A stretch of 64,000 nucleotides of DNA from Lactifluus volemus. Lineage: Eukaryota; Basidiomycota; Agaricomycetes; Russulales; Russulaceae. The position numbers and the translations under genes are program-made. Position 1 is the stretch's first letter, and each line of letters opens with the position of its first letter. The stretch is from contig WTXI01000127.1 in NCBI GenBank assembly GCA_022376515.1, positions 1-64,000 of the forward strand, given 5' to 3'. Below the pieces are notes generated by a model. That model was not told the origin of the DNA. It saw only the letters and a list, made by a program, of their open reading frames with translations, and ran no database searches. Positions 43,929 through 56,559 of the stretch are shown here, piece by piece.

Positions 43929-45445
43929 GAGAAATCTGTTCGACATACCCCCACCACGTCTCCACAAACGCAGCCAGCTCCGCGCCCTCCACGACCCGAT
44001 GATCCACCGACCAGCTAATGCCCAATTTGAGCGCTTGAGCCTTCGCTTTCCTTTCCCATCTCCCCAGTCGACATCCCAAACCCAGCGCGCGCGTCCTAGA
44101 GCGACGATCACGACGCTGCCGCCAGGTACCAGCACGGGCATCGCGCTCTCTCCAGCCCCAACTGTACAGTACCGACGTTACTCACGATAAGCGTCCTGCC
44201 GCGCCGCGGGAGCTCGGCGGGTGTTAGCGCGCTAGGTACCTGCCTTCCGAGATATACGAGACGCTTAAGTGCAGAAGCAAGGCTATACACAAAGTGCATG
44301 TCCATAGCACGGATTGTCGGCGTATATGGCCCCGTCGGTGTTAACAGTCCTATACTGACGATATCGAAGTGTGGGCGTACGGTCAACGTTGGCCAGTTTC
44401 CACTCGAAACGTAGGGTGTGATGGACGAGCGGAAGAACGGCCAGGAATACGTTGCCTTGGAAAGGGTCTTGAGAGGGATGAGAGATACGTTAACTTGGCA
44501 TAGGTGCCTGCTGTAGGTGGAGTAGGAGCCGGCAGCGGCGGGAAGAAGGATGATAGGGAGACAGGACGTACGGTCGATGGTTCTCGCGTTGAAAGGTGAT
44601 GGGGTATGTTTGGATTAAAGATGGGAAGTAATTCATGTAATTGAGGTCAGATCCAGTGACGTTGAGTACCTAGGTGCTCGTCAGCAATGGAGTCGGAGAA
44701 GCGGGAAATACTCACCCAAAATGAGGGATTTCCAAACTGTGTGAACACCGCGCATGGGATGAATGACAACATTGGAAACAAAAACGAATGTACATGCCTT
44801 TTCCATTGCTTCCACATCCCTAGCTTGACGACGACATCCTCTTCTGCTGGAGAAGTCACGGTTTTGGCGACAGGCGGGTGCTCAGTCCAACGGATTTCCT
44901 ACTCGGTAGGTAGCGTTCCATATCGTCTCGCTAAACGCGTCCATTGTTCCCATATCCACGCCATAGTTCTGTGCAAGGTTGCGTACTGGCCGCTGCGGGC
45001 AGGGCAAGCACTGGCACGTCCTTGGCCTCGGACTTGACACTCGTCGTCGGCACGGTCGATTCCGAGTCAGGTAGGTTATTCGGATGCCAACGACGAGCTT
45101 CTGACCGCTCTTCCGACGGGATCTGCGGCTCGGAAAACACCGGCCTGGTTCCCCAGCATCTTGTGGCAAAAGCGCTCCGCCCGTGGTTGGGCTCGCATCG
45201 GGGGATTCAGATCTTAGAACATCAGACGGATCGCCGGATGCTTCTTCGTCGACCTCAATGATGCACAGACCATTTCCAACTTTGGCAACCTGTCCTTCTT
45301 TCACGAAGACTTCTTTGAATCTCGAAGTGCCTTAATACGGACTGGTGATCTCCACGCTGGCTTTATCTCTACAGAGCGGGTCAGACATGCCAGTCGTGGG
45401 TCGAGTAGATACGTTCCTGTTGATGAAGCGGACGTGTTTCAAAGG
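43929..45445 (-). pseudogene. Decayed E2 acyltransferase gene, best-preserved full-length copy
   Basis: Minus-strand order: MSDPLCRDKASVEITSPY (about 45332-45388, lipoyl lysine kept, then a stop), VKEGQVAKVGNGLCIIEVDEEASGDPSD (about 45225-45310), a subunit-binding remnant (about 44940-45010), the catalytic start (about 44700-44870, with intron-like sequence), KLTYL (about 44480), then the long piece TVRPHFDIVSIGLLTPTGPYTP...GRQVPSALTPAELPRRG (44108-44386). The C-terminal GISWSVDHRVVEGAELAAF then WGYVEQ is at about 43930-44025. Several frameshifts and stops separate these. It shows that the parent was a complete branched-chain-type E2 with introns. Confidence 0.82.
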
Positions 45446-46165
45446 CACTGGAAAGACCATTTGATAACTTCGCACTCTGCTATGCCCAAAGATTAAGTAC
45501 GAACACGAGGAAATCGTGTGCTCATCCAAACAGACGCGTTTTTGGTATTGGAAGCAACGATAGTACGATATGGGCGGTACAGCCGATAGCATACAAAAGG
45601 AGGGACGGAACAACAGAGAAAGTTGGGACCACTACTTCGCGCGTGCGGCATGATAGCTACCCGCCATCCTCAATACGAGGACCGCGTCTTCGTCATACGT
45701 TTTGCAGAATGTATGTCCTGACTTGAAAAGATACATTTTGAATGCATATATGGGGAACAGACCAAGACGGATGGGGGATACCACAACACAAACAGGTAAG
45801 CTAACTGACGAGGTGCAAGTCAGGAACGAAGCTGAAATAGACTAACAAGGACATCGAACGGCAAGGAAAGGTAGCGGCGAGGAAAGGAGAACAGGTCGCA
45901 ACCTAATATAGAACGTGATTCGAGGCGTGATATGTCGACGGAGACAAGAGGAGACAAAGAGATAAGGGGTGGTGTGGCCGAGGTGGCATTGCGGAGTGCA
46001 AGATGGGACGGAGGGCACGGGTTGATGACACACTGGCGGTCAGGAATCGCATTCAGGCACAGAAGATTACTAGACGAGGGGGTAGAAGGGAGGAAAGGGA
46101 ACGAGTGGAAAGAAGCAAATGAGAATGGCTCTAAGGGCAGTGGTCGCACTGACCTTACGGTGTCC
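45446..46165 (-). repeat. 3' flank of the C gene at 46166
   Basis: Mixed flank sharing pieces with 41335-41540 and 21840-22560. No gene was seen. Confidence 0.5.
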
Positions 46166-47706
46166 TCACTTGCGGCGAGAGACAGCCACGGGGTGACCAC
46201 TATGCTGGCGGGCTGTGACGAATGATTGTATGTCTTGTGGCACAGATTCGTCTGACCGTGACATATCCCCAACAATAGAAATGCTGTGTAGCGAGGGGAA
46301 TACTTCGGCGGCTGATTCTCCTGTGAGCCCTTGTAACGCAGCGACGATGGACAACTCTAGCTTGACGGGTATTTGAAGACTCTGGACAAGGGGGAATGAG
46401 TGAAAGAGTTGGAGCCATATCGTGGGATCTATCTCGATTCCTGGCAGGACTTTGCAGTCGCTCTCGATGACAAGTGATTCCACGCTAGAGTGGAAGGACA
46501 GGATCTGGCTGCATATCTGTGCCAGTGAAAGGACTTGCCCGCCTAAAGTGTCGCACATGATATGCCACGAGCAATTCTCTTTGATCGCTGTCAATGGATC
46601 AGGGGCCATATCAGATGGAAAGAAGACAGCTTCGGGGTATAAACTGGAAGTCGTATTAAAACTGAAGGTTAGACTGGATGTCCTGAATGAGTCTAGGTGG
46701 CCAAAGAACCGAATAGTTTGGGGGATATCAAACACAAGGTGATTGAAGAACTCTATCTTGAGGCGATCGAATCGGAGTAGAGGTGCATCGATTAGGGCTG
46801 CGAGAACTTCCAGGTACTCGCTGATACCTCGAAAAGACAACAGAGTGAGAGCGGGGAGAACAGACCGGGTCTCTGGGGGTAGAGGTCGGTTTCTTCGTTT
46901 AGGGTCAGGCGTCGGAGATTTGAATTTGATGATGAGGGATTCGAGCTTCGGCAACCCGGACAGGCATGTAGCCATTGTCTCGGGTGGGATGTACCCAGAA
47001 TTAGGTATATCGAAAAGACGGAGAGATGTGAGGTCTCTTGTAGTCAAGAGGAATCGTGGAAGCGACGGAAATGAGATTGCCCAGAGGTAAAGCTCTTGTA
47101 AACGCGAGGCGGATCCATTCAAGAATAAGTTGGGAAGGGGTAACACATCAGGAAATGACAGAACGTAAAGATATGTCAATTCCGGAAATGGCTCCTGCAT
47201 CACCGTCACAAGTCGTTCCCATAAATCATCCCGGAATTGTGGATTGCTGATCATAATTTTCTGTACTCGATCACGATGCTTCAATGCGGCAATGAGGTTC
47301 TCGAATTCATCCTCGCTCGACCATTTCCAGTTATTCATGACTTCGAGAGGAAGTGTTGGCCAAATATTCAGCAGTTTCCTCACTGGCGTTTTTGGTGTGC
47401 AAAAAAGTTGCAATTCGAGATGTTTGGGTGATGCAAAAATGAGGAATCGCCATCTTCGGCATACATGCACCAGCTTGGGCCAATTTGAATGCCATCTATC
47501 ATCCGGCTCGGAGACTCGAACTTGATCGAATATTGCTAGCAGGACATCATCTGGGAGCGATTTGATGGACACTCGTTCGAACACTAGACCTGGATGGTAC
47601 GACTCAGCAATTATTGATGTGACCCTAGACGAGTCCTACCTGGTCCATCCATAAATGATTCCTGTGCAACTTTATTTGAGCCTATAGAACTACCATCCGT
47701 CGGCAT
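46166..47706 (-). CDS. C-type F-box/LRR-like protein, 496 aa spliced, complete leader
   Basis: Exon 1 is 47706-47640 (MPTDGSSIGSNKVAQESFMDGPG), the intron 47639-47590 (50 nt, GTAGGA...ATCCAG, branch-like GCTGAG), exon 2 47589-46166. This is the C gene with the full leader; the copies at 22639 and 59222 have lost its first part. F-box: LPDDVLLAIF and VHVCRRWRFLIF. The repeats include LPKLESLIIKF, LPALTLLSF and FPLVQSLQIP. Intact. Its upstream side carries an unusual A-rich insertion (about 47770-48000). Probable SCF substrate receptor; substrate unknown. Confidence 0.86.
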
Positions 47707-48225
47707 CAAAAAAGGTATGAGGGAATGACGAGCGTGCGAGAATGGGGCGCGCATTGAGCGGCTGCGCCTAAATTCGGACAAATAAGGGAATATTAGTAAG
47801 CAGGCCATCTGCATCAACCTCTGGAAAGATGTTACAGAGAAAGCAAAACAAAACGAAGTGGAAAAAAAAGGTGGCAAAGCTTGAGAGTAAAGATAAAGAA
47901 AACCGAAAATCCCCCCCCAAAAAAAAGTCAAAAGAAAAAACACATAGCAATGATGCTCGCAAAGTGGGTTCACGCCCGTGGCAAAATATTAAAGATGAAT
48001 AATTTTATATAACAAGGGTTTCTAAGAACTTACCATTTTTGTCATAGAGCTGCTCGGTAGGATCCATTGACAATACAGTACAACTCTAACCTTTAATCCA
48101 TAGTTCCAAAATCTTTGATTAATTTTATTGACTGCAGGTTATCACCGCGGCAGTGGTAACGACAGTCGCGAATCACAATGGAACATCTTTATGTTTCTGG
48201 TCCTCACACTCCTTCCACAATTACC
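47707..48225. other. Upstream spacer with purine-rich insertion and C8A8 tract
   Basis: About 47770-48000 is A-rich on the plus strand, contains eight C followed by eight A (47911-47926), and has no counterpart before the other C genes. The rest matches 24135-24429. The long minus frame across it is low-complexity (many Phe and Ser) and is not convincing. Confidence 0.45.
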
Positions 48226-49035
48226 CTGGCTGTTCGACATACCCCCGCCACGTCTCCACAAACGCAGCAACTCGCGCCCTCCATGACCCGATGGTCCACC
48301 GACCAGCCCTTAAGCATCTCGCGTATCTCTGAAGGCAGGTACCACGCTCACGGTGAGTATGTTGGTGCAGTCGGGGCCGGACAGCGCGCGATGCACGTGC
48401 GGTACCTGGTGGCAGCGTCACAGTCGCGATCATCGCTCTAGGACGCGTGCGCTGGGTGTGGGATGTCGACCGGGGCAATGGGAAAGGAGAGCGAAGGCTC
48501 AAGTTGGGCATCAGCTGAGGCGAGGCTGTACACAGAGTGCGGGTCCATGGTACAGATGGTCGGTGTATATGGCCCCGTCAGTGTTGACAGTGCTATACTG
48601 ACAGGAATACATTACCTTGGAAAGGGTCCTGAGAAGGATGGGGACATAAGTTAACTTGGCATAGGTGCCTGATGCGGGTGGAGTAGGTAGGAGCCGGCAG
48701 AAGTCACGCGCAAGCACGTCCTTGGCCTCGGACCTGATACTCATCGCCGACCCTGACACGGACATGGTTGATTGATCTAGTGGATGCAAACGACGAGCTA
48801 CTGATATCTTTTCCGACGCGATCTGCGGCTCGGAAACACCGGCCTGGTTCCCTGGAGCGACGCGCTTCTCTTGTGGCATAAGTGTGCCCATGGTTCGGCT
48901 CGCATCCGAGTCTGGGGGCTCAGATGTTAGAACATCAGACGAATCGGACGCGACCTCAATGATGCACAGACCTTCGCCAACCTTGGCTACCTGTCCTTTC
49001 TTGCACTAGGATTTCTTTGAGAGTGCCTGCATACG
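48226..49035 (-). pseudogene. E2 fragments with internal deletions and a local inversion
   Basis: The lipoyl tail (about 48960-49010) and linker with QIASEKISVARRLHPLD (48770-48870) read on the minus strand, then KLTYVPILLRTLSK (about 48600-48660). The C-terminal GYVEQ piece is at about 48230-48300. Between them, about 48310-48515 carries parts that read on the plus strand (GVGCRPGQWERRAK-like, matching the minus strand of other copies), so a segment has been flipped. Confidence 0.65.
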
Positions 49036-49205
49036 GACGAGTGGCTTGCCTTGTGAAAATGCATCGCGCTCGGCGGGAGTGGCTCATTCAACAGGATGAA
49101 GAGTGGCCAGTCGCCAGAGTTACTCGCCAAATAAGGTCCGAGCCGAGCTCTTGTTCCAGATGGCGACGGCTAGGATGAATCAGACTAGAAAAACCGAGAC
49201 GGTCG

Positions 49206-49213
49206 TGACGTCA
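49206..49213. promoter_or_regulatory. CRE-like palindrome upstream of A gene
   Basis: TGACGTCA about 210 bp before ATG 49425, at the same relative place as 25912 and 62501. Confidence 0.45.
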
Positions 49214-49424
49214 ACACGCTCTGTTCTAAGGATGACGGCCAAATGAAGCAGCATGCAGTGGAATGACAATTGAACCCGTACACGTACTCGTGACCTTCAA
49301 CGCGTGCTCCGGCCCTCCTGCCCGAGGAAACCGGGCAGGGGCTCGGACAGGAGAACCCAACGGTTTTCGCTACTAGCAGTACCCCCCAGTCAACCTCAGG
49401 CTCTTTGATGCAAATAGCCTTTCC

Positions 49425-51003
49425 ATGGGCTCAAACAGTAAAAGTGTTGTTGCACGTCAACGGAAGGAACTGCTGATTCAACGAGAACCAAGTAAGGCTC
49501 ATCAGAAACAACGATATCGATTACTGACTCCGAGTTGTGGATGTAGGCCAGGTATTCCAACGAGTAACAATAGGATCTCTCCCAGACAATGTCCTCCTAG
49601 ATATATTTGATTTTTATCAAGTCTTTTTCAAAAGAGACTTCGTTACTAAACATTCATGGAATTGGGAGAAGCTAGTGCACGTATGCCGAAGATGGCGATA
49701 CATCATCTTTGAATCGCCAATCCGTCTCAATCTGCGGCTTTTTTGCACGAAGAAATCACCCGTGAGGAAGTTGTTGGATGTCTGGCCGCCATTTCCTCTC
49801 GTCATCCGACTTGACTACAGCTATTCATATTGGGCATGGGAGGACCCCAAAGATTGCATCAATTTTACGAACAACCTCGTTGCCGCATTCGAGCGTCGTG
49901 ATCGCGTACACGAAATTCAAGCTGATATTTCCAATGCACCGAATGATCTATCCGATCAAATTTTTGCGGCATTGGAGGTACCATTTCCAGCATTGAGATC
50001 TTTCTCATTTCAGTCAAGTGAGGAGAACATCTTTCTCCCAGGTACACTCTTGAATGGATCCGCACCTTGTCTACGAGATCTCACTCTTTCGGGAATCTCA
50101 TTTCCTTCGTTGCCACGACTCCTCTCGTCTACAAGTGACCTCAGATCTCTTAATCTTTACAATATTCCTGAATATGGGTACATCTCACCCGAGATAATGG
50201 CCATATCGTTGTCTGCGCTCCCAAAGCTCGAATGTCTTATGATCACGTTCAAAGACACGACACCTCATCGGCCTCACGGCCCTCACCCCGAATGGAGAAA
50301 CCGAGCCTCGACTCGGTTTGTTCTCCCCGCTCTCACAAGGCTGTGCTTTCATGGTGTGAGCGAGTACTTTGAAACCCTCGTGGTTCGATTCGATGCCCCA
50401 CTACTCGATGACTTCCGGATAGCCTTTTTCAATCAGCGTGTCTTTGACATCCCGCAAACCGCTCGGTTCTTCAGTTGTTACCTAGACTCATTCAACGCAT
50501 CCAGTCTAACCTTGATTTTCAACTGGCAGTACGCCGCCTTCACCTTTCCCTCAAAGTCAACGCATCATTCTGTATACTTTCCATGTCACGGGTGGAATAT
50601 TCTATGCGAAGATATGATTCATCAAGTCTTTTGTTTAGCACAGATATGCGGCCAGATTCCGCCCTTCCGCTCCCGCGTGAAGTCACTCATCATTAAGGCG
50701 GACTGTCTCAACGACATCGATGATCCCACGCTATGGCTCCAACTTTTTCACTCTTTCCCCTCTCTCCAGAGTCTTCAAATACCTGTCATGCTAGAGCCGT
50801 CCATTGCATCTGCATTAGAAAGGCCCACGGAGGGATCACCGGCAGCTGCTGAAGTATTCCCCTCGCTACACAGCCTTTCCATTGTGGGGAAAACGTTGGG
50901 AAAAGCCGTGCAAGAACACATCCAGTCATTCGTTGCGATCCGCCAGCGCTCGGGTTGCCCTGTAGCTGTCTCTCGCATTAAAAAACATAATCATCATAAT
51001 TAG
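49425..51003 (+). CDS. A-type F-box/LRR-like protein, 507 aa spliced
   Basis: Exon 1 is 49425-49491, the intron 49492-49546 (55 nt, GTAAGG...TGTAG, branch-like ACTGAC), exon 2 49547-51003. The first-exon start differs from other A genes: the MDDL start is deleted (ATGCAAATAGCC for ATGCAAAAATGGATG) and translation begins at the next ATG, giving MGSNSKSVVARQRKELL. F-box: LPDNVLLDIF and VHVCRRWRYIIF. The repeats include LPKLECLMITF, LPALTRLCF and FPSLQSLQIP. The intron is not a multiple of three, so splicing is required, unlike at 3159. It has the bZIP-type site upstream and a dead E2 copy beyond. Probable SCF substrate receptor. Confidence 0.86.
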
Positions 51004-51479
51004 GGTCCACCGATATCTGTCCTTCAAGTCGTCCAGGTATCTTCCATGTCCTGAGCGCGATCTCGTACCGCCGCACCTGTGCCTTGGATCTTCTTATGTT
51101 CCTCTTTATCGTAGTTTCTGTCGTTTCGCTTTTGTGCGTGTCCTGCTTCGTTTCTGATTCCCTACGTTGATAACATTACATTTGAATTTGAATTTTGTAC
51201 TGAATGCGCTACTACGTACATCAACAACCTATAGCTACGAACTTGAAATGTCACACAGATTGGGAGTTGAGGAACGAGGGAACGACTCGCACTCGGACAT
51301 TCCCTGAGCTAGACGGGACAACATTGGCTGGTTTCCATTCGAAATGCTCTCGGGCGTGATGGATGATGGAAGAGCGGCCAGAAATACATTGCCTTGGAAA
51401 GGGTTCTGAGAAGGATGAGGAGATTAGAATATGTGGGTAGCCTGAGCGGTGTTGAGTAGCTAGGCGCTCGTCAGCGACG
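51004..51479 (+). repeat. 3' flank of A gene with E2 remnant
   Basis: Shared A flank to about 51260. At about 51300-51430 a short minus-strand E2 piece remains (the KLTYLP/FEWKPAN region). No gene was seen. Confidence 0.5.
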
Positions 51480-52700
51480 CAGCCCTCCGAGTCCCCCCAC
51501 TGAGCCTAACTTACTCAAGAACAACGCGTGCCTGCCACGATTTCATCTCCAAAACGGTACCTCATGTACTCCAATTTCAGACGAGTCTGTCCACGCAACT
51601 TGACCTTGTACTCTAACGTGACAGGATACCGCCGGTCAAGTACGCTTCTCCTCACTCCCAACTATATCTTTTTCGTGGTGCGGATGCCGCCCTTTTCGTG
51701 TTCAGCCTGCTACGCTGCATATCCTCACCCGATGACGGTCCGAATTTCGTGCCTGCTCACTGCTCTGCGCAGATGAAGACATGGAAAAATACTACCTCGT
51801 GATAGTCGGAAATAAGACGATTCGGATAAGGCTACTACGGCTATGGAAGAGGATGGCTTGGGCCTCATCGATGAGCTCGTTCCGCCCACTAGTGCAACGC
51901 AGTCCAGCAACGCCAGTGGACGAGAGAGAGACTGGTTACCTGCCCACGTCATCGATGGAACCGATGACGACGACGAAAGGTGAGTACATACGAACGAAAA
52001 CTTGAATCTGGATACAGCACCTCTGTCAGAGGGTATCACTTCCCTTGGACCAGACCAGCTCCCGCAGCGACTGACACCCACACGCTACCCCAGACGCCGC
52101 CGACGGTGATCCCGAAGCCAACGTGGATACCTCAGTTCCCACTCATCGTGATCCCACACCTTACATCTTCGATTGACCTCTTCGCATCACCACAAACGCA
52201 CATCCAAATTCCATTCGCGCTCCCAACTTCGCGGTGCACGGCCGCATGCTCGGCTCGAACCCACACACGGGTTTCACCTCCTCCAACCCCCCGCATCCTC
52301 CTTTTCCGATGGCACCCACGCTGAGCCATTCGAATCTGCGCTCTCCTCCCCACTCTCGCGTTCTCGCTCCCCTTCGTCCTCCTCTACGTTGTTACACGTT
52401 TATAAAAGACCCTACACGACTCGGAGGCGTTTGGTCTCGTCATTGACGATATCGATATCGATATCGACCACACCCACGATCACGGCCTCGGTGATGCGCC
52501 ACGGTACAAGCCCTTGCACGAGCCATGCCACCTTGTCCCCCGCGAGGACCCAAGTTATTCTTCACTTCGGCTAAGACAGGCGCGGGCGTCTCGGACGTGT
52601 GCCTACATCGCACAGCGTGTCCTCACGCGCTGTGAATGGGAGGAAACGCAGGCAGAGCCGCCGAATGGGGTGAGGAAGGGCAGTACAGTCGGTCTTGATC
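51480..52700 (+). pseudogene. Decayed Rab-like small GTPase gene (copy 7)
   Basis: The G3 motif has become DTAGQVRF (from 51625). The FDVNQPAT codons are partly deleted. TGA (51733-51735) precedes the SEF codons. EKYYLVIVGNKT follows, then the Pro/Ser/Thr-rich stretch, and an intact G5 TSAK (52564-52575) in PKLFFTSAKTGAGVSDV. Several frames are needed. Confidence 0.78.
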
Positions 52701-53700
52701 AAGCTATGATCGGGCAAAAGAGGACATCTGGAAGTATTTGCTGTTTCTTCATGAGAGCCGCGTGCAACCTTATCTATGTCGATCCTTTTTCCTAGGTTGG
52801 AACGTTGATGTCGTGTTTATGAATATTGTACGTGCACTTCCTAACAGTAAGAGAAGAAACTTCGGAATGATTAGATTGATAGCTTCCCACTTAAAGTACT
52901 ATCCACTCGTCCTTGTTTGATAAAGCCGTGGCACTGCTTCAAGTGCAAAGTATAGGCCGGGCGTTCATAATCCATAAAGTCCCAAATTCGTGAGGTTTAC
53001 CGCAACGTCGCAGACTGTACTTCTGCATTACATATCTACAACGCCATGACAGTGAAATAGGGGGAAACTGCAGTATCGGGACGTCCAAACGGATACATTT
53101 TTGGTATTGGAAGTAACGATACGATATGAGCGGCACAGCTGATAGCATACAAGAGGAGAGACGGAACAGTCGGGACCACTACTTTGCGCGTGCGGCATGG
53201 TAGCTACCGCTCTCCAGCCCTGTAAATACGAGGACGGCGTCTTCTTCGTCATATGTGTTGCGGAATATAAGTGCAGACTTTAAAAACAACAACAACATAC
53301 ATTTGGAATGTATATATGGGGAACAGGCCAAGAAGGGTGGTACCATAGCACAAACGAGTAAGCTAGGACGAGGTACAAGTCAGGAACGAAACTAATTCGG
53401 TGGGACAAGGAACGTCGAACGGCAAGTAAAAGTAGTGGTAACGAAACGAGAATGGGTAGCAACCTAACATAGAACGCGATTCGAGGCATGGTATGTAGTC
53501 TGAGACGGGAGATGACAAAGAGATAAACGACACAGAGGGGGCAGTGATAGAGAGAAGGGGGAATAATCGCAACACAGGCCAGTGCAATATAGCACGGAGC
53601 CGGGGCATAAAGGGTGGTGTGACCGAGGTGGCATTGTGGAGTACGGGACGAGGACAGATGGTGGAAGGAGGAAGGAGGAAAGGGAACGAGGGGGAAGAAG
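52701..53700 (-). repeat. Shared 3' flank of the B gene at 53701
   Basis: Nearly identical to 6641-7620. Noncoding. Confidence 0.6.
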
Positions 53701-55331
53701 CTATGCGAAAAACTTCGATTTCTGGCGAGAGAGGGCTACAGGACGACCGCTATGCTGGCGGGCTGCGACAAATGATTGGATGCCTTGTGGCACAGCTTCG
53801 TCTGGCATACAGTCCACAATGGAAAGGTGGTGTAGCGAGGGGAGTACTTCGGCGGCTGATTCTCCTGTGAGCCCTTCTAACGCATCTGCGATGGAATGCT
53901 CCAGCGAGGAAGATATTTCAAGACTCTGGACAGACGGAAATGAGTGAAAGAGTTGGAACCATACTGTCGGACTCGGTTCTGTCTCGGCTCCTAGTGCACA
54001 GTGCCAAATGTCCCACTCGATGACCAGCGATTCCACGCTAGAGCGGAAGGACAGAATTTGGCTGCATATTTGTGCCATTAAAAACCCTTGCCAATCTACA
54101 GGGTCGCAAATGATATGCCACGAGTAACTCGGATCCAAAACGTTTGCGTATTCATCGGGCGGCATATCAGATGGAAAGAAGACAGCATCGGAGGAGGAGG
54201 AGGAGGAGGAGGAGGAGGAGGAGGACTCGAAAGAAAGCGTATTAATCCTCAAGGTTAGACTGGATGTCCTGAATGAGTCCAGGTGACCAAAGAACCGAAT
54301 AGTTTGGGGGATATCAAACACAAGCTGATTGAAGAAGACTATCCGGAAGCGATCGAACCTGAGTAGAGGTGCATCGATTCGGGCCACGAGAACTTCCAAG
54401 TACTCGCTAACCCCTCGAAAATGCAACCCAGTGAGAGCGGGGAGAACAGACCGGGTCTGTGGCGGGACAGGTCGGTTTCTCCGTTTGGGTTGAGGCGTCG
54501 GAGATTGGAATTCGATGGAGAGGTATTCGAGCCTCGGCAACACGGAAAGGGATGTAGCCATTGTCTCGGGTGGGATGTACCCAGAATTAGGTATATTGTA
54601 AAGATCAAGAGATGTGAGGTCTCTTGTAGACAAGAGGAGTTGTGGAAGCGACGGAAATGAGATTGAGGACAAAGTGAGATGTTGTAAACGCGAGGCGGAT
54701 CCATTCAAGAATGTATTGGGAAGGGGTAACACACCCTCACTGGCAAGGGAAAGATATATCAATTCCGGAAATGGCTCCTGCATCAGCGTCGCTATTTGTT
54801 TCAATATAGAATCCCGGGCTGGTGAATGATCGACAGAATTATCGATTTTCTGTACGCGGTCACGATGCTCCAATGCGGCAATGAGGTTGTCGATTTTGTC
54901 CTCACTCAGGCTTGACCATTCAGTATTGACTACAAGAGGAAATGTTGGCCAAATATCGAGCAGTTTCCTCACTGGCGTTTGTGGTGTGCAAATGATTTCC
55001 AATTTGAGACGGAGTGGTGATTCAAAAATGACAAATCGCCATCTTCGGCATACGTGCACCAGATTGGGCCAGTTTAAATGCCATCTATTCATGGGATAGA
55101 ATGTTTCTAGCGTCTTGGAGACCTGATAGAATATTTCTAGCAGGACGTAGTCTGGGAGCGATCCGATGGACACTCGTTGAGGCACGTGACCTGCGCGATA
55201 ACAACTCAGAAATCGTTGCAGTCGTGTCCTAGACGAGCCCTACCTGGTCCTGATTGAATAAACAATTCCTTGCGGCGATGTACAACTCGCTTTACTGTAT
55301 TCGAGCCTATGAAGCTGTCATCCATCGGCAT
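53701..55331 (-). CDS. B-type F-box/LRR-like protein, 525 aa spliced, with polyserine run
   Basis: Exon 1 is 55331-55244 (MPMDDSFIGSN...IQSGPG), the intron 55243-55191 (53 nt, GTAGGG...GCGCAG, branch-like TCTGAG), exon 2 55190-53701. F-box: LPDYVLLEIF (Tyr for the usual Asp) and VHVCRRWRFVIF. A run of 12 or so serines lies before DAVFFPSDMP, encoded by a GAG/CTC trinucleotide repeat (54191-54226). The repeats include LPRLEYLSIEF and FPSVQSLEIS. The frame from the first ATG in exon 2 would miss the leader, so the upstream ATG is preferred. Intact. Probable SCF substrate receptor. Confidence 0.86.
54191..54226. repeat. Trinucleotide (GAG)n microsatellite inside a gene
   Basis: About 11-12 GAG units on the plus strand, read as TCC serine codons on the minus strand. 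In-frame length change is expected from slippage. Confidence 0.85.
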
Positions 55332-56559
55332 AAAATAGGTCTCAGGGAGTGACCAGTCGGCGATACTATTGTCTGGTCGGGAGAATAGAGTCAGCGGCAC
55401 GTATTCGAGCCTGAGCCCTGAGTGCAGGTTTATGAGAACCTATCACTTTTGGAATAGTGAATCGGAAGGATATAGGCGTGCTCAGTAGGATTCACTGACA
55501 GAAATGCCTGCAGTTTAGTAGATGGTGGCTCGAGAGATGGGTATATCGAGAGAGCCGCTAACCTACCTAGTACGTATACTTGAGTTACCCTTACCCTGTT
55601 GTACACGCGATACACACGCAGTGTCCACCTGGCTTCCATTGGAAAGGTCCGTCGCAAATGGCTGTGTTTGTTGGGACACGCGGCGTATTGGCACAGGTGG
55701 ACCGCTCTGACACTGGCCACGAGACAACCGCAGGGATTCGAACAAGACCAGTCTTCACACTACGAACTGTCATCTGGAGAGCCCTTCCCGGTTAAACAAA
55801 GTAAGGGGGAGGTCTTGTCCATATTACCCAAAATCAAGGAAAAAAGTAGGTACAGAATAGGTCAATAACCGATAGACGATACAGTGACTACTAGTATTTG
55901 TGGCTCAGTATCCGATCCGCCATGGGAAGAAGATCCTCTCCTTCTCCTGTGCGGTACAGGGTCGGGGACGGAATGCTAAGGGGAGTTTCCGTCGCGTAAT
56001 CCGTAGCGTATCTGAGCCTCTGTGGACTGCTCAGTACATGCATGGCCCGCACGACACGCGATGAAAAATCGCGAGTCGGTATCGGGTCTCGCGGTGGGGT
56101 GGGTAGTCGGGACGGGAAGAAGCTCAGCCATGGCCATGGCTCGTGGTGCGTGGTATGCACAATACACGCAAATCTCTATGGATGCAAGCTGTAGACGGTC
56201 GTAGCAGTGCCAATTGAATAGAAGGCGCGAGTATTGTATAACTTACTTGAGCTTCCCAACATCTTGAAGTATGTTCCCCTTTCACCTGATCTGTTCAAGG
56301 TGTTGTGGGATGACATATCGAGCCGGAGGTGGCTTCCTCCAGTACTTACCCATGGGAATGAAGAAGGATGGTGAAAGGTGCTGGCATGTCATTCACATCA
56401 CACAGGGCCAAAATTACGCGAACGGGTTGCTCGCCATCGAGGATATTCAACTCACAACTCTAACCTTGAGAACACAAGTTTTGTCGAGAAAACAAGATGT
56501 TCCACCGTGTTACGCGACTGCCGCGAAATCCCTTTCATATTCCTTTCGCAATCATCCGC
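55332..56559. repeat. Upstream segment of B gene containing the empty LINE site
   Basis: Nearly identical to 9237-10271 and, from about 56385, to 15888 onward. The point homologous to the LINE insertion is at about 56368-56386 (GGATGGTGAAAGGTGCTGG). No gene was seen. Confidence 0.65.

Noticed and set aside
44108..44386. Intact short acyltransferase gene
   Set aside because: The frame has a good E2 match, but it is only the middle of the catalytic domain. The active-site DHR part lies in another frame downstream and the lipoyl part in others upstream.
47611..47973. 120-codon minus-strand frame ahead of the C gene as a separate small gene
   Set aside because: Only its last part is real, as first exon of the C gene; the upstream part is low-complexity sequence from the A-rich insertion.
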